Numbered from the stretch's first letter, positions 31,919 to 42,990 are shown. The stretch is DNA of 64,000 bases from Protopterus annectens (GCF_019279795.1 NC_056750.1:700711475-700775474); one strand, 5' to 3'. Made by a program: numbers and translations. The notes: a model not told the origin generated them from the letters alone.

Positions 31919-33803
31919 AGAGTGGCCCAACTGCTTTCCTCTGGAAGCAGTTAGGGGTCGTTTTTCTTTGTACCCTTTTGCCTGGCAAACCATTACCACC
32001 AATTCTTGGGTACGAGAAATAATAACCAGAGGTTATCATATTCCCTTTGATCTTTGCCCCACCCCACTAAGGAGCTTACCCGATGTTACACCCAGTCAAA
32101 GACTAGAAGCAGCATTACATATTTCAAAGCTGCTAAGTCATCCAAATAGTCCCTCCAGACCAAATAGGATCCGGATTCCACTCGATTATTTTTAGTGCCA
32201 GAAAAACTGGGGACTGGAGACCAATTTTGGATCTCAGTATACTAAACAAATTCATAGCAGCACAGAAATTCCGGATGGTCACTGTACAGTCTGTCCTCCC
32301 ACTCCTGGAGGCAGGTGATTGGATGTGCCCTATAGATCTTCAGGATGCATGCTACACATAAAGGTGGACAGACCATTGAGAAGATTCCTTCGCTTCCGTG
32401 CAGGTGGCAGTCATTACCAGTTCCGAGTACTGCCCTACGGACTCTCTACAGCCCCCAGAGTGTTCACCAAGTACATGGCAGTCGTTGCAGCTCACCTGCG
32501 ACTGCAGGGATTCCGAGTGTTTCCATACCTAGACGACTGGCTCATCACCGCCCCCACCAGACATCTATTGGAAAAAGCCTTGGCATACTCTCTTCACACT
32601 GCAGAAAGGTTAGGCATAGCTATAAACTGGCAAAAATCCAACCTATCCCCATCCCAATCCATAGAATTCATTGGGGTCCTGTTGGATACAAAGAACAGCA
32701 TGGCATCGATTCCAGAGCACAGAATTTTAAGGATAAAACAACTCATACCCATCCTCTCAAGGGAAAGATCAACAGCACATTCTGTTCTCCAGCTGTTGGG
32801 TTCCATGGCAGCTTCCATCACCATTTTCCCTCTCACGAGGTTTCACATGAGGCTTTTACAATGGTTACTACTCACCCAGTGTTACCCTTTTCAGTTTGCT
32901 CTCTCATCCCAGATTTGGGTGACTCAGAGTTGCAAACAAGACTTGATTTGGTGGATGTCGCAGAACCCGTCGCAATGGTCTTGCCCCTTCACACCCCAAC
33001 AGCCCAAAGCCACAGTGACCAAGGACACCTCCCTGATGGGGTGGGGGAAGCTTTTTCAGGGGAAGAGTGTCCAAGGCACATGGTCGGACCTCGAAGCTCA
33101 TCTGCATATAAGTGTCCTAGAACTGAGGGTGGTGCTTCTAGCATTGCAAGCATTTCATCCCCTCCTTCCATCAGGGACGATTGCAATACAATCGGACAAC
33201 ATGACTGTAGTCTGGTACATCAACAAACAAGGCGGAACCAAATCCTACCCACTCTGTCGGGAGGCCATGAGGATATGGCACTGGGCGATGGCTACCAACC
33301 GCTTTATTTTAGCAACGCACATTCCCGGGAGTTCCAATGTGATAGGAGACAGATTGAGCAGGTGCATTCTGCAACCACACAAGTGTTCTCTGAATCCTCT
33401 TATAGTGGTGGAGATTTTCAAACTTTGGGGTTTCCCTTGCTGCAACCTTTTTGCTTCCCCAGCCAACTACAAGTGCAGCAATTACTTCACCCTGATTCCC
33501 TCTTGTGGACAGTCACCCAGGAATGCTCTCATCCACGATTGGCCCTCGGGTCTGTTTTATGCCTTTCCCCCTCTCCCTCTCATTCCCCAGTTCCTGAAGA
33601 AAGCCCGCCGGTTGAAGAGCAAGATAATCCTCATTACGCCATATTGGCCTTGGCAAATTTGGTTCCCCTTCTTATGGTCTCACCTGCTAGATCATCTATG
33701 GATTCTTGATTCAATTCTGGATTTGATCTCTCATCCACAGAACCTGATTCACCCCAACCTGAGCATCCTGAAGCTCACAGCTTGGCTCCCCCACTTCCAG
33801 TGA
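31602..33803 (+). pseudogene. DIRS C pol: RT - RNase H - methyltransferase-type domain
   Basis: The RT fingers are in the frame 31602-32195, which is lost after LSHPNSPS. The main frame 32319-33803 (494 codons, no stops) holds the rest. RT has LPYGLSTAPRVF and YLDD at 32526-32537. RNase H has TKDTSLMGWG (TTDAS in B, aspartate kept), LELRVVLLAL, QSDNMTVVWYINKQGG and VIGDRLSR. The methyltransferase-type domain has CNLFASPAN, YAFPPLPLIP and LITPYWPWQIW. Damage is confined to the N-terminal third, where motif A is disrupted near 32340. Confidence 0.88.
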
Positions 33804-34817
33804 TTGCCAGGCAGACTGATCTTTCTTCCCCAGTGCATGACATTCTTATTGTGTCTCATAAGTCTTCCACCAGAACTACTTATCTCAGCATGTGGAAAAG
33901 GTTTACCATTTGGCTGAAGGAAAAAGAGATGGACCCTTTTTCAGCACCAGTGCCTGTAGTATTGGAGTTCCTGTCCAGTTTATTCCAATCCGGCCTATCT
34001 GCTTCTACCATTCAAGTTCATTTGGCCGCGATATCTAATTTTCACAATGGTGTCCATAAATCTTCTCTTTTGTCACACAAATTATGCAAGACTTTTCTAA
34101 AAAGTGTAATTCATTTGAAACCCTCTTTTAGAAAACCTAGCCAGCCATGGGATATATCTTTAGTCCTGCAAGCGTTGACTATGGCTCCTTTTTCATGTGA
34201 CCTCACGTTTCTTTCTTGGAAAACTTTGTTCTTGGTCACCATTACTTCTACCAGACATATTTCTTCAAGCTCTGTGTATCAAACAGCCTTACTTAATCTT
34301 TCATAAAGATAGAGTGTCATTGAGAACTAATCCTTCCTTCCTGCCAAAAGTGATCTCTGAAATGTCCATTAACCAGTCCATTGAATTGCCAGTTTTTATT
34401 CCCAATCATTCAAACAGAGGAGAATATTGCCTACATACCCTTGACATTCACAGGCAACTTTGTTTCTTTCTGGACAGAACTAAGGCTTCCCGTAAATCAG
34501 ATCAGCTGTTCCTGGCCTATTCTGGTCCTAGACTTGGATGTGCTGTTTCTAAGGTCACATTGGCTAAATGGTTGAAAGACTGTGTAACATTTATTTACAA
34601 AACTCACGATATCCTTCTGACTACAGATGTTAGGGCTCATTCCACTAGGTCGGTCACAACTTCTGCTGCCTTTCATGCTAGAGCTTCTTTACCTGACATT
34701 TGTGCAGCTGCAACTTGGGCTAGTTCCCATACCTTCATTAGTCATTACAAATTGGAATTGTCCTCCAGAGGAAGAGAGTCCTTTGGTTCAGTGGTGCTCA
34801 GGAATGTCCTTCCATGA
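33782..34817 (+). pseudogene. DIRS C tyrosine recombinase, inactivated
   Basis: The N-terminal part runs at 33782-34306 (HKSSTRTTYLSMWKRFTIW) and the catalytic part at 34197-34817 (HKDRVSLRTNPSFLPK, HSTR, ATWASSHTFISHYKL). They are joined by a frameshift near 34260. At the arginine I site the sequence reads TSTRHISSS where A3 and B have TSARRVSEL, so the second arginine of the pair is histidine and SEL is lost. H-x-x-R and the tyrosine remain. Confidence 0.85.
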
Positions 34818-34937
34818 GAGCCTCCCAGGAATAAAGGTACTGGGGACTCTTATAGTGGATCTCTTCATCCGGTTCCATTAGGTCCTTTGACCAGAGATAG
34901 CCTCTACTTCCTTTGACTTGCAAACTCAATCTGAGGT

Positions 34938-35103
34938 AACAGGGAGAAGGGAATTGTGGGTAAGAGTTTAGCTCAAGAGTTTGTGGCTGTCGCGAGCTTG
35001 GAAGATGGCCGGCTCGGTTCCGAGGTCGGAACCGATAATCCTGGCAGAATGACTGAATGAGGATCAACAATACAGATGGAACATTATGGTAAGACATAAC
35101 TTC
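34938..35103 (+). repeat. DIRS C right inverted terminal repeat
   Basis: Complement of 29036-29190. It has a perfect inverted pair TCGGTTCCGA (35014-35023) and TCGGAACCGA (35026-35035) around GG, and ends ACATTATGGTAAGACATAAC, resembling the B terminus. Confidence 0.85.
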
Positions 35104-35286
35104 TTTTTATCATGGCGTAATTGAAAAGTGGTCTGCCACTGTTTCATGGTTACTGTAATGTAGTCATTCAGTGTAGGATGTATCTTATACATTTTTAAGC
35201 AGTCTTTTATCCATGAATGTGGGATACTATCAAATGCTCTTTTGTAGTCAATCCATGCCATACTTAGATTCTTCCTCTTCTTACAG
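35104..35286 (-). pseudogene. RLE-type LINE, middle fragment (RT motif A)
   Basis: Minus strand: KNICKKRKNLSMAWIDYK, then RAFDSIPHSWIKDCLKMYKI (motif A aspartate) and MKQWQTTFQLRHDKK. It joins directly, in sense, to the sequence starting at 29035. Upstream it is cut by DIRS A2, with about 80 residues of the expected fingers region missing. Confidence 0.8.
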
Positions 35287-35480
35287 ATGTTCTTCATGTT
35301 TCACTGTTGCAGCCATCACACTTGGATTATCTGACTGCAGGTAGCCCTCAGTTGGCCCGAATACCAGAGACTTAGTATTTCTGCTTCATTTGCTGTCACT
35401 CTAGGACTGATGTCAGGTCATCAGGGGTATAAAAACAGGCAGCTGATGCCATTATATCAGTCTATCTTGCCAAGGAGCCC
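35287..35480 (+). repeat. DIRS A2 left ITR with TATA box
   Basis: Starts ATGTTCTTCATGTTTCACTG and contains GACTGATGTCAGGTCATCA, a degenerate CRE, then GGGGTATAAAAACAGGC with a good TATA box at 35427-35435. This is the expected promoter for the element's genomic RNA. Confidence 0.75.
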
Positions 35481-35607
35481 GAAGCAGAAGCAGTTCGCAC
35501 GAGTGCCGGTCGGCCACTACCTGAGTTTTTTTTTTATGAATTGAATCATCCTGAAATCTTCTAAAGTTAAGTACCCTGTTGGGGATCCTTTTTTCTTGCT
35601 CTGATCG

Positions 35608-37335
35608 ATGTCATAAAAAGTTAACAGTTGTCTTGCCTGTGGAACGCAAATACCACACCGAGATTTTCATTCTTACTGCGTCACCTGTTTAGGCCCAGAC
35701 CATGACGTAAGTCGCTGTCAGTTTTGTGCCTTGTTCAACGCCCGAACCATTCATCGTCGGGCCCTTATTTTCACTAAATACTTTCGTTCTCAATCTCCAT
35801 ATTCTGAAATGGCTTTGGTAAGCCATCCGACTACTGAAATTCCAAAAAAACGTAAGGATAAAGACAGAGACAGACCGCACAGGTCCAAAACTGCAGACGA
35901 TGCTTCTGTTAAGCTAGTCACCAGTTCGCCAGTACTCAGTGAGGTGCTTTTGCAGCCCCTGATGCCCGCTTCTGTGGATTTGCAGGCCTCTACTGAGACC
36001 TGTTCAGAGTCCGGTATGCTGTGAGACTCTTCTTTGACTATGGAACCTGTGGATGTCTCTACCTTGGATGAGTCCGGAGCCGCTGAGCAGGCATCAGCTT
36101 CTGAGGAAGTACTTTGCACTACCAATGTTCGACACAAACCGACGACCTCTTTCGTGTCTTCAATTCTGTCTAAAACTACCGAGTTTTTAAGGCCAAGAGT
36201 AGGTGCTATCTTAGAAAACCAGTGACCAAAGTGCATGCACCTGCTTCCTTGCCACAACATCAAATGCTTAAAATGGCAGAAGACCTTATTATGCTGATTA
36301 GGGGAAGCCAGCCTTCCCCTGCTAAGAGAAAAAGAGATCAGTTCCCCATAGCTTCAACAGACCAAGAGTCTGAAGACTCTGAGGTATCTGATTATGAAGA
36401 CATGCCCTTATCTGCTTATGAGGATTCTGATGCGGAGGAATCCATTCCCTCTGCCTCTCCTCCAGATGATTTTTCTTTTGGTGAAACCTTACATACCTGA
36501 ACATTTCCATTGGGAATGCCAAGACTATCCTCAGTCCAAAAAGAGGGTCAAAGAATTTCTAGATTTGCCACAACATAGGCCTTTAGCAATACCACCAGTC
36601 CTGGAAGTTGTTGATGATGTCTTTATGGAATCCAGCCTTACCCCTGATACTTTACCCTCTGCTCCTAGGAAACAAGACAAGTACTACGGAGTACCTGATT
36701 CTCACAAATTCCTTTTCAAAAATCCTACTGCTGATCCAGAGATCATTTCCCAGGGGCCTAAAGGTATCAAAGCTACTACAGCTAAGAATCCCACCTCTTC
36801 GGGCAGGGATTCCAGAGCTTTAGATGGATGGGGTAAGAAAGTATATACCTCTGCAACTCTCACCATTAGGGCTCTGAATTGTCAGTTTCACATGCTGAAG
36901 TACCAACAACATATTATGGAACTTATTAAGCAAAAAATAGCAACCTTTACAGACTGTGCATAAAACAAAGACTTGCAAGAGCTTATACATTCTGCAAGCT
37001 AAGTCAGCAAGCATACATTGTAGTGTGGTTTTGATGCCCTAGAAGCATCTTGCAGGACAGCAGTCACTGGTTCTGTACTGAGAAGGTATGCTTGGCTTAA
37101 GGAACAGACCTTGCCAGACCATGTCAAATCAAAGTTATTAGATGCTCTGTTGCACAAGGACAGTCTGGCACCAAAGCAGAAGAGGTTCTTAAAAAGATGG
37201 AAGAAAAAGCTAAATCTATACAGACAGTTAAAGAAGTGTTTCAAGTACAGCCTCCTAGATTCAGTAGGCATTGCCCCTCAAAACATTGGTCCTTTCCAGC
37301 CCCCTCAAGGCCATCTCAAACCAGACGCAGGGTAA
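35608..37335 (+). pseudogene. DIRS A2 gag, multiply broken
   Basis: The start reads ATG TCA TAA where A3 has ATG TCA GAA, so codon 3 is a stop. Beyond it lies the cysteine module (CLACGTQIPHRDFHSYC, VTCLGPDHDVSRCQFC), the KKRKDKDRDRPHRSK basic patch, MLKMAEDLIMLIRGS, an acidic Ser-rich stretch (YEDSDAEESIPSASPP), and the LAP2alpha-like region (RALDGWGKKVYTSATL, RRYAWLKEQTLPDHVK). TGA at 36022, a frame change near 36225, a shift near 36495 and TAA at 36961 break the frame. Confidence 0.82.
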
Positions 37336-39320
37336 CAGACCACCCAGACTACAGTCTCAGGGTATGCAGAGATCTAAGCAATGGAGTGCCTCCACCTCCA
37401 AAGCAGGGAGTGCTAAACCATCCCCTTACAGAAAGAATTCCCAATGATTTCTCAACCCCACTCCCTGCCTCTGCCCAACTACTTGTGCCCCTAGGAGGAA
37501 AACTTGCCCTTTATGCAAAAAAATGGATTTCCATCACCAAAGACCGATGGTTCCTCAACATTGTATCCCAGGGGAACAAATTTTAATTCCACTTACTGCC
37601 AACCCCAAACAGGTTCCCAGACCTTCCTCCAAACCAGTGGGCAGAGGCACAAAATCAAGTTCAATCCCTGCTCTCTATAAAGGCAATTCAGCCTGTTCCT
37701 GCGGAAAAGACAGGCCAAGGATTCTATTCCAGACTCTTCCTGGTACCCAGAAAATAGGGCACTTGGTACCCAATCCTAGATCTGTCAATTCTCAACACCT
37801 TCCTGGTGGTACCAAAATTCAAAATGCTCACCCTGCAGCAGCTTCTACCTATGCTAGCCAAGGATGCCTGGCTAGTCACCCTAGACTTAAAAGAAGCCTA
37901 TTTGTGCATCCCTATAAGGGACTCATGCAGGAAATATCTATGCTTCAGAGCAGGATCTATGCATTATTGGTTCTCTGCACTTCCCTTTGGCTTATACACT
38001 GCTCCCAGAGTATTCACAAAATGCCTGGCTCAAGCCATTGCTTACTGCAGTCAGAGAAATATCCAAATTTACCCGTACTTGGATGACTGCCTGATTCAGG
38101 CAGACAATCAGGAAATACTGTTGCAGCACCTGACATTTGTAAAAAACCTTTTAACCTCCCTGGGGTACACCATCAATGAAAATAAATCAAAACTTGTCCC
38201 CAGTCAAAAGATTGTATTCCTGGGAGCAAGCTTGGACACAGCATCCCATATGGCATTCCTCACTCCAGAAAAACAAGCCTATCTGACAGACTGTTTTACT
38301 CAAATGGCCACCAGAACCTAGCTATCTGTAAGGAAAATGCTGCAGGCCCTAGGGTTCATGGCCTCATGTATCCTACTAATTCCATATGCCAGACTGCATA
38401 TGAGGAAACTTCAATTACCCAGACTTAAAAAGTCTTTGGTGCAAACATTCTCATGACCTGGAAACCATCATTCCTATCATACCCTGTCTAAGGACAGAGT
38501 TTCTTTGGTGGGCAGCAGCATGCAACCACAACAAAGGACTGCCCTTTATTCAACCCCTCACCACCCAGACCCTAACCACAGGTGCATCAGACTATGCCTG
38601 GGGGGCACACATGGACGGTAAGTGCATTCAGGGCCACTGGAGCCAAAGTCAAATTCATCTGCACATCAACCAAAAAGAGATGCTAGCTGTGCAGCGCACT
38701 CTGACAGCTTTCAGATCCCTACTCTCACCAGGACACCTGCTAATAAAAACAGACAACACCACAGTTATGTGGTACATCAACAAGCAGGGGGGAACCCACT
38801 CTTACCCACTCCGAAGACTAGCCATGACCCTGTGGAACTCGGCCTTGGACATGCAGGTCCATCTGCAAGCTCATTTCCTGCCAGGCAAACAAAACTCACT
38901 GGCAGATGACTTAAGCAGAAATCTCCTAGACCCACACGAATGTCAATTAGAGCCCAGCACCTTCTGATTCAGAAATCGGGGACTCCAGAGATGGATCCAT
39001 TTGCCTCCCCCTGTATTCACCAGCTCAGCAAATTCTGCACCAGGACTCCTCACAGCAGGGCCTGGAAAGTGGATGCCCTATCCTTCCAGTGGGTAAATCT
39101 CTCAATCTATGCCTTCCCCCTCTGCCCCTTCTCTCAAGAGTGTTGCTCAAAATAAGACAGGACAAGCCAAGGACAATTCTGATTGTCCTGGACTGGCCAT
39201 GCCAGCACTGGTACCTGCTCCTGCGCAGCCTGTCACCGGTGCCACCCTGACACCTACATCAGAACTCAACCCTGCTCTCTCAGCAGGGGAGACAGATCTT
39301 GAATCCACAACTGCAAACCC
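37336..39320 (+). pseudogene. DIRS A2 pol remnant
   Basis: RT: WLVTLDLKEAYLCIP (motif A), LPFGLYTAPRVFTK (motif B), YLDDCLIQ with both aspartates. TAG at 38319 and frame changes up to 38600 follow. RNase H has KTDNTTVMWYINKQGG and SLADDLSRN. The methyltransferase-type domain (PEMDPFASPCIHQLSKF) continues to about 39155 in another frame. Confidence 0.82.
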
Positions 39321-39326
39321 TAAATC

Positions 39327-40371
39327 TTGCAGCCTGACTTATTCCGAGAATTCTCCCCAGTAACCAGCCTAAGCAAACAGGTGTGGGACGTCATTCTTTC
39401 AGCCAGAAGACCCAGTACAAGGAAATCCTATGCTGATAAGTGGAAAAGGTACAGCTCCTGGATTCATTTGAAAGGAGAGGACACAAACCTGCACTGCCTG
39501 CCTCTAATCCTGGATTACTTTGCAGATCTACTCCACAGAGGCCTATCCTTCTCCTCCATTAAGATCCATGCCTCTGCCATTTCAGCTCATTACAACACTG
39601 AGCCACCTCTCTTCTCTCACCCTCTTATCAAACAGTTCCTGAGAGGGGCAAACAACTTAAGGCTGCCAAGGAGGGCATCCACCCCTGTTTAGGACCTTAA
39701 CTTTGTACTGGAAAAGCTCATGCTTCCCCCCTTTGAGCCTGCAGCATCAGCAGAGTTAAAATTCCTCTCTTGGAAAACAGCCTTGCTTCTGGCCATCACT
39801 TCAGCTAGAAGAGTGTCTGAGCTGCAAGCAGTCATGGCTGTGGAACCCTTCATTATTTTCCATGCTGACAGGGTTTCCCTCAGGACTAACCCTTTCTTTA
39901 TGCCTAAAGTGGTATCCAGTGTGGCTCTCAACCAATCTATCCATTTGCCAACCTTCTTCCCTAATCCTCAAAATAAAGGGAAAATGATTCTGCACTCCTT
40001 GGATGTGCACAGACAGCTCAGATTCTACCTTGATAGGACTAAGCCCTTCAGGAAATCTGACCAGTTACTAGTCAGCTTTGCACCAGGGGCAGAGGGCAAG
40101 GCCATTTCTAAACAAACAGTTTCCAAATGGATAGCACACTGCATCCATTTCTACTACAAGTACCATGGGAAACCAACCCCACAGGGGGGTCAGAACACAT
40201 TCCACTAGGGCAACTTCTACTTCGACAGAATTCCTCAGGGGAGTCCCTACCAGGGACATCCTGGAAGCTGCTACCTGGAGTTCTGTACACACCTTCACCA
40301 AGCATTACCACCTGCCTATATTTTCCAAATCCAGGACAGGTTTTGTTACAGCAATCCTGCAAGGCAACTAG
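39327..40371 (+). pseudogene. DIRS A2 tyrosine recombinase, frameshifted
   Basis: The first part (39327-39692) ends at a TAG after RRASTPV. The second (39720-40208) has TSARRVSELQAV and KDR-type sequence ADRVSLRTNPFFMPK. A run of G near 40183 shifts the frame before HSTRATSTSTEFL, ATWSS and TFTKHYHL (40165-40371). All catalytic residues are still encoded, but in three frames. Confidence 0.85.
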
Positions 40372-40419
40372 CCAGCCCCAACTCTTCTTGACTGCCTCCA
40401 CCCTTCTTCAGCTTTGGGA

Positions 40420-40530
40420 ATCTATCCAAGTGTGAAGACTACAACAGTGAAACATGCAGAACATAGTACAGTTGCGTACACTTACCATAAATTTAGATGT
40501 TCAAGTGTATTCACTGTTGCATTCCTGGTT
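40420..40530 (+). repeat. DIRS A2 internal complementary region (ICR)
   Basis: CCAAGTGTGAAGACTACAAC, GAACATAGTACAGTTGCGTA, and ACCATAAATTTAGATGTTC correspond to the complements of the left and right element ends, in the same order as in A1 and A3. Confidence 0.75.
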
Positions 40531-40712
40531 TCCCTCCCTCCAGCCCCCTTGTTTCTCTCCTCTCTATGCCTATTTCTCGTACCTTTCTGGAGTATTGGTA
40601 TTTACTTTTTACTGGTGGTGTTTTCCCCATCATAACTTAGTTTCCTATTTGGGAGGCTACTGACATTTGTGACAAGAAAAACTGATGTACTGGCGTCGGC
40701 TGCCTGTTTTTT

Positions 40713-42530
40713 CCTGTTAACCAGTGTGGTGTGTGTTCTTGTTGTACATATAAATAGTTATTACTCATGGCTAAATCCTCATGCAAAGAAGTTAATACAT
40801 TAAGCCAGAAGTTAGGTACTGCATCTGGGCCTGGGGTTTTCCAGTTAGAGGCTTTTTTCAACTTTGTTTCAGTCTCTCTGGCTGTTATTTCATCTAATTT
40901 CATATCATGTACCTTTAAACTTCTTATTCTTTCTTTTACTTTTTCTATCCATTTAGCATCTTGGTTATGTTCCACAAAATCTTCATAGATACTTCACCAA
41001 AATGTATCTACTACTACTTTTTTTGGTGGTCTTTCAGTTCCTTTTACCTTATTTCCCAATTCTCCATAAAACTTTTTTGGGTCATCAATAAATTGCTTAT
41101 TTTGTGTTTTTCCCTCATATTTATCTTCATATCTTCTAAGTCTTTCTGCCTGTTTTGAAATTTTTAGTTTATTATCTCCAGTAGTGTATAATAGATCCTG
41201 GTCTTTTCTAATACTGCGGATTGCTTTTATCACATATATCTATCTTAGTATTTTTGTTGATCTATTCCCTCTTCTGTAATCTTCTAACAATTACACTTCT
41301 TGTCTTGGCTGCTTTATAGTTTTCTCTATTTGATATTTCCATGATGGTATTTGTTTTTGCTCCCTCTTTTCCCTTGCTACCCTGTGTTCCTGTGGTAGAA
41401 CTTTTATCAGTTATTAATTTAGCAGCACAGTAATATACTCTGTTTACTTCTGTTGTATCACATGGCTTTCTATGGACAGTCCTAATTACTGTGTTAATTT
41501 GTTTTATCAAGCTTCTGACTTTTGGGGTTTTATTAACCTTCTGCAGTCTATTTCTCTCATTGATCTTGATATATCTGTCTTTGTCTATTAAATCAAGCAA
41601 CTCTTCTCAACTCATTTTCTTCCATACTGAGGGCACATCCCTTGTTTTCCGTTTCCTGCGGGCATTCTATAAAAAGTTCTATACCATCTTCCTGTGGAAC
41701 ATTCTCTTCAGTTTCATCCTGTGTCATCTGTTGTTCTGTCATATGGGAACTCACTGGCCTATCACTCCTCAGCATTGACTGCATCAGAGTTTCCACAGTT
41801 TCCTATTCCTTTCCTTGCTGTAAGCTTCAAATGAATGTTTATACTGGTTTCCTGTGGAAGGCTCCAAAATATCTTGATATGGCACCTGAACAATTGCTTC
41901 CTGTTCCACTGGTTTCCCCTTAATTTGGATATCCATTGCTCTATTTTGTTGTGGTGCTTTCTGTATTTTTTTTACTACAGTGAATCCTTCTCTTTGCAGC
42001 TGTTCCATAACCTCGATTTCTATTTCTTTGACTTCTCCATTACTAATCTCTTCTTCTACTTTTCCTCTTAGTCTTCTTATTTTTTGTATTGTAAAGTTTT
42101 CCATGTCCGGATTCCTTTCCCTATATTTTTCTTCAGATATCTTTGGTGCTGCTCTTTTTGTATTGGTTAGTTTTGCTTTCTCCTTTGCATAAATATTACA
42201 CCATATTAAATCTGTTTTCCTTTCCCGTTCATATTTCTTCTTCACATGTCTCCTGATGATCTTGCTTTTCCTTATTCTGGGGACTCACTCCATCATGCTG
42301 TCATGTAGTCTGTTTTAGACATTCTACATTAAATCCCTCATTTTGCAGACACTCCATAACTTCAATTTCTAATTCTTTAACTTCTGCTTTACTAATCTTC
42401 TTTTCTACATTACATCTTTGTGCTATTAATCTTTTTATTGTGAAATTTTCCATATCTGGATGCCTTTGCCTGTATTTCTCTTCAAATATCTTTGAGACTG
42501 CCTTCTCTGTATTAGTTAACTTGGCTTATT
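40713..42530 (-). pseudogene. RLE-type LINE, 5' part (N-terminal region and RT fingers)
   Basis: Minus-strand pieces in several frames: 42245-41784 (AKLTNTKRAAPKISEEKYRE, NPDMENFTIQKIRRLRG), 41600-41262 (INERNRLQKVNKTPKVRSL, TTEVNRVYYCAAKLITDK), 41233-40994, and 40975-40713 (ETETKLKKASNWKTPGPDAV, then FWLNVLTSLHEDLA and PHWLTGKN, the start of the RT fingers). It continues into 35286 after removing DIRS A2, with about 80 residues lost at the junction. Confidence 0.75.
42000..42530 (-). repeat. Duplicated ~185-nt module in the LINE N-terminal region
   Basis: 42000-42190 and 42345-42530 encode two versions of the same ~60-residue unit: AKLTNT, KISEEKYRERNPDMENFTI, then EVKEIEIEVMEQLQREGF in one and AKLTNTEKAVSKIFEEKY, RHPDMENFTI, EVKELEIEVMECLQNEGF in the other. 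Roughly 75 percent identical in DNA by eye. Confidence 0.75.
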
Positions 42531-42734
42531 AGTTAACTGAGGGTAGCGGCTTGCATCATCAGGGACACTGGTGTCCAAAATGGCAACTAGCACATTTTGA
42601 GAGGCTGAAGTTGATGCTACTGTGAACATCATTGTGCACAAGTATTAAATCTTATTTGCCAGTAAATTCCAATGTAGAGAAAAGCCAGTTTGCTGTGGCT
42701 AATCATGCTGTTTGATATATTTTTAAATAGGAAC

Positions 42735-42990
42735 GTAGGAGATGAAAGGTTGTTGAGTCCTGAGATAATTTATGCCTAGCCAGTACTCCCTCTCAGAGTG
42801 AACCTCTTCTCTCAAAGAGGATCAGACCAGTCAAGCCAGGTGTGAATTTGTGAATTCCCATCCAATTATCCTGTTCATATTTGAAGGAAGATAATCTGTC
42901 ACACTGCTTAATTTACAGTGGGGTTCTAATTCAGAGGTGAGGAAGATACTGTGTAATGAACATATCTCTTTCCACCTTCTTTTATGTATT
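42735..42990 (-). mobile_element. CR1-like LINE 3' end (minus), old
   Basis: Reverse complement shows a DNWMGIHKFTPG string matching the DEWMGNRKFTPG C-terminus of the CR1-like element at 14090-17057, followed by CTGGCTAGGCATAAAT-type 3' UTR sequence equivalent to GGCTAGGCTTATAAAT there. Confidence 0.6.

Larger units (their letters stand above)
29036..35103 (+). mobile_element. DIRS-like retrotransposon C, nested in an RLE-type LINE
   Basis: Both ITRs are present (29036-29190 and 34938-35103) and about 90 percent complementary. The interior has gag, RT, RNase H, methyltransferase-type domain and a damaged recombinase. No internal complementary region was found between the recombinase end (34817) and the right ITR. 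The LINE reading frame resumes on each side with almost no loss, so the insertion was clean. Confidence 0.92.
35287..40712 (+). mobile_element. DIRS-like retrotransposon A2, nested in the same LINE
   Basis: Left ITR, gag, pol, recombinase and ICR are present and match A1/A3. The right ITR stops after GGCGTCGGCTGCCTGTTTT, so about 180 terminal bases are missing. LINE sequence begins at once. Many stops and frameshifts occur in gag and pol. Confidence 0.9.

Noticed and set aside
32345-33709. A 454-codon frame overlapping DIRS C pol as a separate gene
   Set aside because: It lies in the -1 frame of a well-supported RT/RNase H gene and matches no known domain; kept only as a finding about open frames.
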